Below, one piece after another: positions 9,438-17,100 of a DNA stretch of 36,216 bases; within the stretch, counting starts at the first letter, position 1; each line of letters starts with the position of its first letter. The position numbers and the translations under genes are program-made. The notes under the pieces are model-generated. The model was not told where the DNA came from and searched no databases. It was given only the letters and a program-made list of their open reading frames with translations. This DNA is from Planctomycetota bacterium (lineage in GTDB: Bacteria; Planctomycetota; UBA1135; GCA-002686595), in the NCBI GenBank assembly GCA_027083445.1, contig JALWOP010000450.1:1-36216 (forward strand). Reading direction: 5' to 3'.

Positions 9438-9438
9438 G
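8230..9438 (+). CDS. envelope-anchored protein of unknown function, tandem paralog 1
   Basis: I do not recognise a named family in this 402-residue protein. The N-terminus is a hydrophobic anchor (MRSFAVIGLLAVILLAC), readable as a membrane segment or as a lipobox ending at Cys17. Since the paralog has LLVC there, a membrane anchor is the safer reading. A low-complexity linker of about 60 residues follows. Then come beta-rich stretches, STLDLFVFDSRTGAPA and LRVRDERGRILSDIEV, that resemble carboxypeptidase-regulatory-like or transthyretin-like beta-sandwich domains (inference). The C-terminal segment ends IKLEKAPPR. The paralog at 9554-10768 is very similar, with divergence concentrated in residues about 20-80 and 205-245. 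It is transcribed away from the M1 aminopeptidase. Most likely an extracytoplasmic structural or binding protein. Confidence 0.8.
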   Translation: MRSFAVIGLLAVILLACLLTRGDILTRRQPETTSISEGVGGSPALQGGRAPLEAERRDAAQGTPPSVDGAGPRDEASESTSSTLDLFVFDSRTGAPAAARVSFWGAQVGAGGERLPSGLRTVEVPTGGLRLEACPAGSYEAVVHESATTEPGPQTFEVEGLYTRVDLSLDPPRDFGCRLRVRDERGRILSDIEVKPGPQFESYYLPDAIPSGELEAFRNPDPDELPESLEDLLEYTEYTGGSLDSARSWSHRHAVDGWFDFGRFSQASQGTSAGAYYQLRRSLGDGLYTLCELRIDTKEAPPPSEEEIPFDLVAVLPDTEFVVERIRLPDGRTGDDVRDFIRIESDALPVAQCRYAGDPWRSVPLEIKIQVPGFTAWQTTVRAGEALTGLPKEIKLEKAPPR

Positions 9439-10763
9439 AAGCCGTGCGAGGAACCGGAGGGCTGGGGAATCTCTTGGGTGCCTGCGGAGCCTCCCAATCC
9501 CCTGTTCCACAACCCTGGGTAGTCCGCGGGAAGGAGGGAGCTAGGATCGATCCATGCGCTCCATTGCGGTCATCGGCCCCCTTGCGGCTATCCTCCTGGT
9601 TTGCCTCCTGACCCGGGGCAGCCTCCTTGCGACTAAGCGACCAGAGGCCGCGTCGGCATCCGAGGGAGTTCGCGGCACCCCCGCCTTTCAAGGAGGGCCA
9701 CCGGCTCTGGAAACCGAGCGCCGCAATGCCACACGCAGCGCGCTCCAACCAGGAGATGACAGTGACCCGCAGGACGAGGCCCAGGAAAGCGATCCGAGCG
9801 GAGAGGCCGCAACCTCCACCCTCGACCTCTTCGTCTTCGATTCGCGCACCGGCGCACCGGTCGCTGCGCACGTCAGCTTTTGGGGAGCCCAGGTGGGACC
9901 GGGGGGGAGCCGGCTACCCTCTGGACTGCGGACGGTCGATGTCCCCACCGGAGGATTGTGTCTGGAAGCCTGCCCGGCCGGCTCCTACGAGGCGGTCGTC
10001 CACGAGAGCGTCCCCGTGCGAACGGGCCCCCAGACCTTCGAGGTCAAGGGACTCTACACACGCGTCGATCTCTCCCTCCATCCTCCCCACGACTTTGGAT
10101 GCCGACTCCGTGTTCGCGATGAGCGCGGCCGCATCCTCTCCGACATCGAAGTCAAACCTGGTTTCCGGTTTGAGAGTTCCTACCTCCCCGAGGCGATCCC
10201 GTCCGATGGAAGCGAGACCACTCGGAACCGTAACCCCGGCGAGTTGCGCGAGGAGTGGAATGATCACCTGGAACACAAGGAAGATACCTCCGTCCGCAGG
10301 AACCAATGGAGCCACCGCCATGCCGTGGACGGCTGGTTCGATTTCGGTCGCTTCACCCAGGCGAGCCGGGAAGCCTGCGCCGGTGCCTACTATCAGTTGC
10401 GCCGCTCCCTGGGAGATGGCCGCTACACCCTTTGCGAGCTTCGGATCGATACGAGGGACGCTCCCCCTTCCGAGGAAGAACTCCCCTTCGATCTGGTCGC
10501 CGTCCTGCCGAGCACCCAGTTCGTGGTCGAACGCATCCGGCCTCCCGACGGTCGCACGGGAGACGACTTTCGCGATTTCATCCAGATCGAGAGCGATGCC
10601 CTACCCGTGGCGCAATGCAGGTATGCGGGTGATCCCTGGAGGAGCGTCCCGCTCGAGATCAAGATCCAGGTCCCCGGATTCACCGCTTGGCAAACCACGG
10701 TCCGTGCCGGGGAGGCCCTGACGGGGCTCCCAAAGGAGATCAAGCTCGAGAAGGCCCCGCCCC
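9438..10763 (+). repeat. tandem duplication, copy 2
   Basis: Second copy of the unit at 8112-9437. The last 179 bases shared by the copies (9255-9433 and 10585-10763) differ at only one position (9384 A, 10714 G), while other coding parts differ heavily. That mosaic pattern suggests gene conversion after the duplication. Confidence 0.85.
9542..9547 (+). promoter_or_regulatory. candidate -10 element (TAGGAT) before tandem paralog 2
   Basis: TAGGAT fits TANNNT and ends 6 bases before the ATG at 9554, the spacing expected for a leaderless transcript. The upstream AAGGAGGG is 16 bases from the ATG, as in copy 1. Confidence 0.4.
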
Positions 10764-10768
10764 ACTGA
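9554..10768 (+). CDS. envelope-anchored protein of unknown function, tandem paralog 2
   Basis: This 404-residue protein is the paralog of the gene at 8230-9438, with the same layout: hydrophobic N-terminal anchor (MRSIAVIGPLAAILLVC), variable acidic linker, then conserved beta-rich segments (STLDLFVFDSRTGAPV, GLRTVDVPTGGL, LRVRDERGRILSDIEV, WSHRHAVDGWFDFGRF) and an identical C-terminal stretch ending IKLEKAPPH. Cys17 is preceded by LLV, which is a poor lipobox, so a single-pass anchor is likelier than lipidation. The region around residues 210-250 (NRNPGELREEWNDH) bears little resemblance to the first copy, suggesting a fast-evolving loop or binding surface. No function can be assigned. It converges on the MFS gene. 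Confidence 0.8.
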   Translation: MRSIAVIGPLAAILLVCLLTRGSLLATKRPEAASASEGVRGTPAFQGGPPALETERRNATRSALQPGDDSDPQDEAQESDPSGEAATSTLDLFVFDSRTGAPVAAHVSFWGAQVGPGGSRLPSGLRTVDVPTGGLCLEACPAGSYEAVVHESVPVRTGPQTFEVKGLYTRVDLSLHPPHDFGCRLRVRDERGRILSDIEVKPGFRFESSYLPEAIPSDGSETTRNRNPGELREEWNDHLEHKEDTSVRRNQWSHRHAVDGWFDFGRFTQASREACAGAYYQLRRSLGDGRYTLCELRIDTRDAPPSEEELPFDLVAVLPSTQFVVERIRPPDGRTGDDFRDFIQIESDALPVAQCRYAGDPWRSVPLEIKIQVPGFTAWQTTVRAGEALTGLPKEIKLEKAPPH

Positions 10769-10806
10769 CTCCACACCGGCTCCGATCCGGCTCCGCGGAA
10801 GACGAG

Positions 10807-12399
10807 CTACGGACAGGCCGCCCCGTCATCGTGGGGAACGAGTTCGATCGGTTTGTAGCCCCCCTGCATGCGGAAGTAGAGAGCGATCAGGCCGAAGACG
10901 AGAAACAGGATGGCGGGGAAGCGGACCGAATACTTGAGAACGTCCCGGCCGCCCTGCTCATCCGCCTGGGCATAGGCCTCCGCGTAGCGTTCCCGCAGGG
11001 CGGGATCCGTCAGGGACTCGAGGTAGGCATCCTTCTCCTCGGGGATGATCGCCTCATGGGTCATCCCCAGGAAGCTGCGGGTCTCCGATGCCGCAGCCGC
11101 CAGCTCGGGAGCCGTCCTGCTGACCTGGTCGTGGATCGAGGTGTCGAAGGCCACCCCCAGAAGCTGGCCTCCGATGATCCCGGCCGAGAGCAGGCCGATA
11201 GCCGAGACGGTGTTCAGGGTCAACGCTCCCCCCTCGGGGTAGCGCTCGGAGGTGAAGCCCAGGACGCAAGGCCAGTAGTAGGTCTGTCCCAGGGCGTAAA
11301 GGACGAAGGCCAGGAAGATGGCCGCCCCGGTGGCGCCCGAGAGCCAGTAGAGACCGGCCGCGGAGAAGAGCCCGCTGATGCAGAGCAGGCCCGGCGGACT
11401 GAAAAAGCGCAGGATCCCGCCGGCGAAGACGCGCAGGACGAGCATGATCGAGGCGGAGAAGACCAGGGCCATGCCGGGGTTGATCGCGTGGCCCTCGAGC
11501 ACGGGCGTCATCAGCTTCTTGATCCACTGATCGGTCCCCAGCTCAGCGGTAGCGACGGGAATCATCAGGAGGCACATCAGGAAGAAGAGCGGTCGTCCCA
11601 AGCTGCGGACACCGAGTCCGAAGAGCGCGCCCACCACCGTGCCGGCGATGAGGCTGACCCAGAACCAGTTCTCCGGCGCACTCCAGGCGGTCAGAGCGGA
11701 GACCTGGTTCCCGATCTCGTAGATCATCATGAAGGCCGCCAGGGCCGCACTGAGAAAACCCACCTGTCGCAGCATGTCCAGGTAGGGCACCCCCGCCTGC
11801 ACGCGCTCGTCGACTGGGAAACGGCAGGGGCCGTACATGACGACGTAGAGAATGGCCGGCACCAGGATCCACAGGGCGTGGAAGTTCCAGGAGAGGGAGA
11901 CCACCTGGTCCGCTCCAATGATGAAGAGCGTCCCCAGGACGAGTCCCGCGGGCCAAGCAGCGTGCAAGATCGTGAGCCACTTGGTCTTCTCCTTGGGATA
12001 GACCGCGGCACAGATCGGGTTGATCACCGCTTCCACGATGCCGTGCCCGAGACCTGCGCAGAGGGCGAAGAAGTAGAGCGCGCCGTAGCTGTGAGCGAAG
12101 TAGGTCCCGATGCCCGAGGCTGCCTGGAGCAGGAAGGCCGCGTACATGGGCAACTTGTAACCCGTGCGGTCGACCACCAAGCTGAAGCCGATCATCGTGA
12201 TCGCGATCGGCCAGAGAGAGGCCCCGAAGACCTGACCGATCTGGTGGTTGGTCAGCTTCAGCGCTGCGCCGTAGATCGGCCCCTCGGCTACTCGGAAGGC
12301 GAAACCAACCCCCGCCGCGGTCAGGGAGAGGAAGCTGGCCCAGAAGAGCAGGCGTTTTTCCCGGGAGGTGAGGTCGGTACCGTGGACAGCTTCATTCAT
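10807..12399 (-). CDS. major facilitator superfamily transporter
   Basis: This polytopic membrane protein of 530 residues has about twelve hydrophobic segments spread over its length and a cytoplasmic N-terminus (MNEAVHGTDLTSREKRLLFW). The layout and the FSLVVDRTGYKLPMYAAF loop after the second helix match the MFS. The substrate is unknown. An unusual hydrophilic insert of about 70 residues (from FDTSIHDQ to GGRDVLKY) lies before the last transmembrane helix. The ATG at 12399 is chosen over a GTG at 12426 because the extra residues are not hydrophobic and an ATG is available. Neither has a clear Shine-Dalgarno. The gene is divergent from the TIGR03790 gene. Confidence 0.88.
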   Translation of the reverse strand: MNEAVHGTDLTSREKRLLFWASFLSLTAAGVGFAFRVAEGPIYGAALKLTNHQIGQVFGASLWPIAITMIGFSLVVDRTGYKLPMYAAFLLQAASGIGTYFAHSYGALYFFALCAGLGHGIVEAVINPICAAVYPKEKTKWLTILHAAWPAGLVLGTLFIIGADQVVSLSWNFHALWILVPAILYVVMYGPCRFPVDERVQAGVPYLDMLRQVGFLSAALAAFMMIYEIGNQVSALTAWSAPENWFWVSLIAGTVVGALFGLGVRSLGRPLFFLMCLLMIPVATAELGTDQWIKKLMTPVLEGHAINPGMALVFSASIMLVLRVFAGGILRFFSPPGLLCISGLFSAAGLYWLSGATGAAIFLAFVLYALGQTYYWPCVLGFTSERYPEGGALTLNTVSAIGLLSAGIIGGQLLGVAFDTSIHDQVSRTAPELAAAASETRSFLGMTHEAIIPEEKDAYLESLTDPALRERYAEAYAQADEQGGRDVLKYSVRFPAILFLVFGLIALYFRMQGGYKPIELVPHDDGAACP

Positions 12400-12557
12400 G
12401 GCGAGATGGCTGGGGACAGGGAACACGAGATCCGAAGGGGGCGCTCCGGATGGGCCAGCTTAGGGGACGACTACCCGGGCGCCGCGGGTCCTGCCAACGG
12501 AAGCCCCCCGCTGCAGCCTGAAACGAGAATCAATGAGGGCACACGGGAAAAGTCCTT

Positions 12558-12563
12558 TAGAGT
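12558..12563 (+). promoter_or_regulatory. possible -10 element (TAGAGT) for the TIGR03790 gene
   Basis: In the region between the divergent genes (12400-12608), TTTAGAGT occurs 45 bases before the ATG at 12609. It fits TANNNT but has no clear -35 partner. Here the mRNA would have a normal leader. Nothing else recognisable was seen in this 209-base gap. Confidence 0.2.
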
Positions 12564-12608
12564 GGTGGAAGCCCCCGCTCCTCCGTTTTCTCCCACCCCC
12601 CACCTGCC

Positions 12609-14975
12609 ATGCGACCGCTGCTTCTCCTTGGGGCCCTAGCGGCCCTCCACACCTTGGCACCCCACGCCGCGGCCCAGGATGCCGAGCGCGCCCTCCTGAT
12701 CGTCAATCCCGACAACGCGGAGAGTCGCTACGTCGCCAACTACTACGCCGCCGCGCGGGGCATCCCGGCGCGCAACGTGATCTACATGGATCCCGCGGCG
12801 GTCGACTATCAGACCTGGACCGACGTTCAACGCCACGCCTTCCTCGGCACCCTGCGCAACCGGGGCATCGAGGAGACGATCGATTTCGTCCTCGTGCCGC
12901 CGGGGAACGACTACCAAATCTCCGCGAACGGCTACGTCAGCGATCAGTGTGTCGCGGTCCACCGCTTCTCGGTCCCCTCCTGCTTCACCCTGGTGCATCA
13001 AGCCGACGAGATCCTCGGCGGCGTCAACTCCACCGGCGTCAACCAGTACAAGATCAACAGTTGGGGTCCCCGAGCCTTCGAGTCCCGCCTCTCCTGGTAC
13101 CAGGGTGATCCGAGCACGAGTTCCAAGGCTGAGAAGTATTTCATCGGCGGGATGATCGGCTGGACCGGCCAGAACGGAAACACCCTGCAGGAGGTGCTCG
13201 ACATGATCGACCGCAGCGTGGCGGTCGATGGGACGCAGCCCAGCGGCACCTACTACTACTGCGAGACGAGCGACACGACTCGCTCGAGCCCCCGGGATCC
13301 CTTCTACACGCCGGCGGCCAATGAGATCATCGCCCGCGGCGGTCAGGCCCAGCATCTGCTCGCGAACCTGCCCCTCGGCAACCACGACTGCTTGGGGGTC
13401 ATGACCGGACTGGCCAACCCGGCTATCGACGATCCCAACTTTTCGCTGCTCCCCGGTTCCTTCGCGGATCACCTGACGAGCTTCGCGGGTACCTTCAACA
13501 ACAACTCCCAGACCAAGATGTCGCGCTGGATCGCCAAGGGCGCCAGCGGCACGGCTGGGACGGTTGAGGAGCCCTGCAACTACGCGGGCAAGTTCCCCCA
13601 TGCACGCATGCACGTGGTCTACTTCCGGGGCTTGACCCTGGGAGAGGCCTGGTTCCGCAGCCACGGTTTCCGTCCCTACCAGGAACTCCTGCTCGGGGAT
13701 CCGCTGACGCGCCCCTTCGCCAAGCGTCCGACGGTCGACGTTCCCAGCCCCCCGGTCGGCCCCCAGTCCGGCACGATCAGCATCACTCCCAGCGCCACGG
13801 CCGTGGGTGGGTCGAACTCGATCGCAGAGATGACCCTCTTCGTGGACGGCCTTCCCGTCGAAGAGATCGCAGCGGGCAGCTTCACCCTCGATACCACCCA
13901 GTTCGCCGACGGCTGGCACGAGCTTCGAGTCCGCGCGGTCGACGCCAAGGTGTGGCGAAACCAGGCCAACTGGATCGGAAGCCTGGAGATCGACAACCAC
14001 GCCGGGGACATCACCCTCAGTTCCGCCGCCACCAGCGGCGACCTGGGAACCCTCTTTGCCTTGGATTACACCGCCAGCGGCAAGACCGTCGATCATGTGG
14101 TGCTCCTGCAACACGAACGCGTCATCGGTGCCTCGAACCAGACGAGCGGGACGATCTCGGTCTTCGGTCAGAACGTTGGTGCCGGTCAGACCTCGGTCGT
14201 CGCCGAGGCCCGCTTCACCGACGGATCCCTCGCCCGCAGCGCTCCGGTAGACCTCTCGGTCACCTTCACCGGCGGCGCTACGGGGAGCAGCGCACCGATC
14301 GCCTACGACTTCACCCTGCGCGTGCGTGAGGACCAGGCCTTCCTGGTCGATTTGCCGCTGACGGCCGACGATGACCCCGCCGCCATCACTGCGACCATCC
14401 TGAGCCAGCCCACCCAATCGACCCTGCTCGGCGGGAGCGGAACCTGGAGGGCTTACATGCCTTCGCCCACAGCCCTGGGCAGCGACAGCTTGACCTACCA
14501 GGTCACCGGGGCCGGTGGGACATCGAACGTGGGCACCATCACGCTCGAATACATCGACGTCGACGGCTGCCTCCCCGTGCAGCGCTACTGCATCGGGGCT
14601 CCCAACTCCGCCGGCTCCGGCGCGGTGATCGACTACACCGGCTCGGTTTCGGTCTCCGCCAACGACCTGGTCCTGCACGCCAGTGCCTGCCCCACCTCCC
14701 AGTTCGGCCTCTTCTTCTACGGCCCGGGGCAGGTGCAAACCCCCTTGGGTGACGGTTTCCTCTGCATCGGAGGCAGCATCGCCCGCTTCCCCATCACCCA
14801 GACCGACGCGGCGGGGACAGCGCTGCAGGTGGTGGACAACACGAATCTCCCCGCGGGCGGTGGCGCGCTGCTCCCCGGCACGACCCACAACTTCCAATTC
14901 TGGTTCCGCGACCCCAGCGCGGGAGGCGCGGGGTCGAACACCACCGACGCCCTCAGCGCGACCTTCTGTAACTGA
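12609..14975 (+). CDS. TIGR03790 family secreted protein with Ig-like and C-terminal Cys-bearing modules
   Basis: This secreted protein has 788 residues, with a signal peptide (LLLLGALAALHTLAPHAAAQ). Residues about 25-370 match the TIGR03790 domain, with ALLIVNPDNAESRYVANYYA and GIPARNVIYMDP near the start. That family is common in Planctomycetota and other envelope-rich lineages and has no known biochemistry. Beta-rich segments follow (about 375-560, Bacterial Ig- or cadherin-like), then a domain with DDDPAAITATI. The C-terminal module of about 130 residues contains DGCLPVQRYCIGAPNSAG, HASACPTS, GFLCIGG and a final FCN; the even spread of Cys suggests disulfides. It may retain or display the protein on the surface (inference). 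The downstream amidohydrolase starts 4 bases after its stop codon. Confidence 0.85.
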   Translation: MRPLLLLGALAALHTLAPHAAAQDAERALLIVNPDNAESRYVANYYAAARGIPARNVIYMDPAAVDYQTWTDVQRHAFLGTLRNRGIEETIDFVLVPPGNDYQISANGYVSDQCVAVHRFSVPSCFTLVHQADEILGGVNSTGVNQYKINSWGPRAFESRLSWYQGDPSTSSKAEKYFIGGMIGWTGQNGNTLQEVLDMIDRSVAVDGTQPSGTYYYCETSDTTRSSPRDPFYTPAANEIIARGGQAQHLLANLPLGNHDCLGVMTGLANPAIDDPNFSLLPGSFADHLTSFAGTFNNNSQTKMSRWIAKGASGTAGTVEEPCNYAGKFPHARMHVVYFRGLTLGEAWFRSHGFRPYQELLLGDPLTRPFAKRPTVDVPSPPVGPQSGTISITPSATAVGGSNSIAEMTLFVDGLPVEEIAAGSFTLDTTQFADGWHELRVRAVDAKVWRNQANWIGSLEIDNHAGDITLSSAATSGDLGTLFALDYTASGKTVDHVVLLQHERVIGASNQTSGTISVFGQNVGAGQTSVVAEARFTDGSLARSAPVDLSVTFTGGATGSSAPIAYDFTLRVREDQAFLVDLPLTADDDPAAITATILSQPTQSTLLGGSGTWRAYMPSPTALGSDSLTYQVTGAGGTSNVGTITLEYIDVDGCLPVQRYCIGAPNSAGSGAVIDYTGSVSVSANDLVLHASACPTSQFGLFFYGPGQVQTPLGDGFLCIGGSIARFPITQTDAAGTALQVVDNTNLPAGGGALLPGTTHNFQFWFRDPSAGGAGSNTTDALSATFCN

Positions 14976-14979
14976 GGCG

Positions 14980-16275
14980 ATGACGATCCTCGGGCTGCTG
15001 CCCCTCGTTCTCGCGAGCCCTTGGATCGGGGCTCCTCCCGCGGCGCAGGACACGGAGACGTGGCTGCGCTGCGGGATGGCCCTGGTGGTTCCCGGTGAAG
15101 CGCCCCGTCCCGAGGTCACCCTCGTCGTGCGGGAGGGGAGGATCGCGGCCATTCGGGAGGGCTATCCCCCCCTGGCCCCCGGGGCCCGGGCCGTCGATCT
15201 CCGCGAGGCTTTCGTCCTGCCGGGTCTGATCGACTGCCACACCCACCTCACCCACGAGCTCTCACGGACGAGTCGCCTCGAGCGGGTGGAAGAGAGCGAT
15301 GCGGATCGCGCCATCCGAGCGGTGGTCTATGCTCGGCGGACGTTGGAAGCCGGCTTCACGACCGTGCGCAATGTCGGCTCGAGCGGCGATGCGATTTTCG
15401 CCCTGCGCGATGCCATCGAGAAGGGGTGGATTCCCGGTCCGCGCATCCTGGCCGCCGGGGAGAGTCTCTCCCCCACCGGCGGGCACTCCGACGAGACCCT
15501 GGGGTACCGGGAAGACCTCTTTGAGCTGCCTGGGCCCGCCCTGGGCATCTGTGATGGGGTGGCGGAGTGTCGCAAGGGGGTGCGACTGCAAGTCAAACGC
15601 GGAGCGGACGTGATCAAGCTCGTCGCCACGGGGGGCGTGCTCTCGGCGACCAACGCAGGAACCGAACAGCAGTTCTTCGGGGACGAGCTGACCGCCATCA
15701 TCACCACGGCGCACTCCCTGGGTCGCAAGGTGGCCGCCCACGCCCACGGCACGCGCGGCATCCTGGCCGCCCTGCATGCGGGAGTGGACTCCATCGAACA
15801 CGGCACCTACCTGGACGATGAGGCGATCGCGCTTTTCAAGGAGACCGGGGCCTATCTGGTGCCCACCCTCTTGGCGGGGCAGACGGTGGTCGATCTCGCC
15901 CAGGACGAGGGCTACTTCCCCGCCGTAATACGGGAGAAGGCCCTGCGGGTCGGCCCGGTGCTGGCGGCTTCGCTCGGCAGGGCCTATCGGGCCGGCGTAC
16001 GCATCGCCTTCGGCACGGACAGTGGAGTCAGCCGGCACGGGGAGAACTGGCGCGAGTTTCCCCTGCTCGTGGCGGCCGGGGTCTCACCCGCGGACGCCCT
16101 GGTCTTCGCCACCCGCAACGCGGCGGACCTCTTGGGCCTGGACGATGTGGGCACGCTCGAAGTGGGTATGCGCGCCGACATCATTGCCCTCCCCGCCAGC
16201 CCCTTGGAGGAAATCTCCGCCCTGGGACGCGTCTCCTTCGTGATGCAGGCGGGCCGCATCGTCAAGGGGCCCTGA
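14980..16275 (+). CDS. secreted metal-dependent amidohydrolase (imidazolonepropionase/prolidase-like)
   Basis: This amidohydrolase-superfamily enzyme has 431 residues and a signal peptide (MTILGLLPLVLASPW). All metal ligands of the binuclear type are visible: H87-T-H89 in DCHTHL, the Lys that is normally carboxylated (K213, DVIKLVATGG), H254 and H256 (AAHAHG), H274 (SIEHGTY) and D347 (AFGTDSGV). The C-terminal part (NAADLLGLDDVGTLEVGMRADIIAL) is typical of the family. Relatives include Xaa-Pro dipeptidases and related exported hydrolases; the substrate is not determinable. The ATG at 14980 is chosen because it begins the signal peptide and has GAGG just upstream. The frame is open for another 297 bases, but only inside the preceding gene. 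Probably co-transcribed with the TIGR03790 gene. Confidence 0.92.
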   Translation: MTILGLLPLVLASPWIGAPPAAQDTETWLRCGMALVVPGEAPRPEVTLVVREGRIAAIREGYPPLAPGARAVDLREAFVLPGLIDCHTHLTHELSRTSRLERVEESDADRAIRAVVYARRTLEAGFTTVRNVGSSGDAIFALRDAIEKGWIPGPRILAAGESLSPTGGHSDETLGYREDLFELPGPALGICDGVAECRKGVRLQVKRGADVIKLVATGGVLSATNAGTEQQFFGDELTAIITTAHSLGRKVAAHAHGTRGILAALHAGVDSIEHGTYLDDEAIALFKETGAYLVPTLLAGQTVVDLAQDEGYFPAVIREKALRVGPVLAASLGRAYRAGVRIAFGTDSGVSRHGENWREFPLLVAAGVSPADALVFATRNAADLLGLDDVGTLEVGMRADIIALPASPLEEISALGRVSFVMQAGRIVKGP

Positions 16276-16389
16276 TTCCACCAGCCCTTGCCCCACACTG
16301 CGCGTCCGTGCCGGGCCGAGGCCCGCAGGCTGGCGAAGTTCACCGACGAAGAGGCGCCCGTCGGCAGAGCAGGGTAGCTTCTCCCGGGG

Positions 16390-16395
16390 TATCCT
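16390..16395 (+). promoter_or_regulatory. possible -10 element (TATCCT) before the zinc-ribbon/selenoprotein pair
   Basis: TATCCT lies 42 bases before the ATG at 16438, within the 162-base gap after the amidohydrolase gene. It fits TANNNT; no convincing -35 was seen. The rest of the gap holds nothing recognisable. Confidence 0.2.
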
Positions 16396-16437
16396 TTTCC
16401 CGGAGCCCGCAGCCCCGCCAGCCCCCCCTCCTCCTCG

Positions 16438-17100
16438 ATGAGCGACGCCTCCACTGCAGCCCCCGCCCGCCTGGAACGCTGCCCCAATTGCAACTCCAGG
16501 CTCCCGGAGACACCGGTCTCGATCTGCCCCTACTGTGTCTTCCCCCTGGGGACACGCACGGGCGAGACGAGCGTTGAGGGCGAGAGCCCGGCCCACGCCC
16601 GCATCCTGCGAGTTGCCGAGCACGCCAAATACCAGGAGACCCTCGCCATCGTGCCCCCCGAGAACCGGGAGTATCAGCGGGGGCGCTTGGCGATCTTCCG
16701 GGGCAAGGCGGCCCTGGTCGTCGCGGTGGCAGTGGTTGCGCTGGCAGCCCTTCTGGTAGGTGGCGCCTTGGCGGGCTATTGGCTCACCTGGGTAGGGGTG
16801 GCTGTAGCCGTCTTGGGAGTCGCCTGGATCCTCAAGGGACGGGCCGCCTGCAAGCGGGCCGTGGCCCTGCCGCTCCTGCGGCGACCGAGCATGATCCTGA
16901 ACCGCCGTAGCGAAACCGAGATCCGAGGCTGGAACGGAGAGACGACCTACTACTTCGAGCTCGAGTTTGAAGATGGGACCGTGGCGGAGTTCCGCTATCC
17001 CGGCCATGGCGCCAACGAGGAACCCTATACGAGCAACCTCCCGGGGGTGGCCTTCACCCGCGGCACGGACCTCTTGCTCTTCAAGCACATTCGGGTATGA
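16438..17100 (+). CDS. zinc-ribbon membrane protein, unknown function
   Basis: The 220-residue product has an N-terminal treble-clef-like zinc ribbon with two CxxC pairs (C15-PN-C18 and C30-PY-C33). A polar stretch follows, then a hydrophobic region at about 85-125 that could make two membrane helices. The beta-rich C-terminal domain (TYYFELEFEDGTVAEFRYPG, then FTRGTDLLLFKHIRV) resembles the DUF2500 type, in which a small soluble domain follows a membrane anchor; I am only moderately sure of that likeness. Its TGA stop overlaps the ATG of the downstream YtxJ-like gene (ATGA at 17097-17100), so the two are probably translationally coupled. Confidence 0.75.
   Translation: MSDASTAAPARLERCPNCNSRLPETPVSICPYCVFPLGTRTGETSVEGESPAHARILRVAEHAKYQETLAIVPPENREYQRGRLAIFRGKAALVVAVAVVALAALLVGGALAGYWLTWVGVAVAVLGVAWILKGRAACKRAVALPLLRRPSMILNRRSETEIRGWNGETTYYFELEFEDGTVAEFRYPGHGANEEPYTSNLPGVAFTRGTDLLLFKHIRV

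Noticed and set aside
8112-10763. The duplicated block as a transposon or integrated element
   Set aside because: No transposase, terminal inverted repeats or target-site duplications are visible; it is a simple head-to-tail duplication.
10778-10800. Terminator between tandem paralog 2 and the MFS gene
   Set aside because: The region has a short CCGGCTCCG direct repeat but no adequate inverted repeat or T-run.
10687-12639. 650-residue open frame on the plus strand
   Set aside because: It is antisense to the MFS transporter; highly charged and motif-free, whereas the minus strand has clear membrane helices.
12636-15152. 838-residue open frame on the minus strand
   Set aside because: It is antisense to the TIGR03790 gene and the start of the amidohydrolase; its composition is Gly/Arg/Val-rich with no motifs. 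GC-rich codon bias opens such frames.
14683-16275. Amidohydrolase starting upstream at 14683
   Set aside because: The first 99 codons lie entirely within the TIGR03790 gene in another frame and precede a clear signal peptide beginning at ATG 14980.
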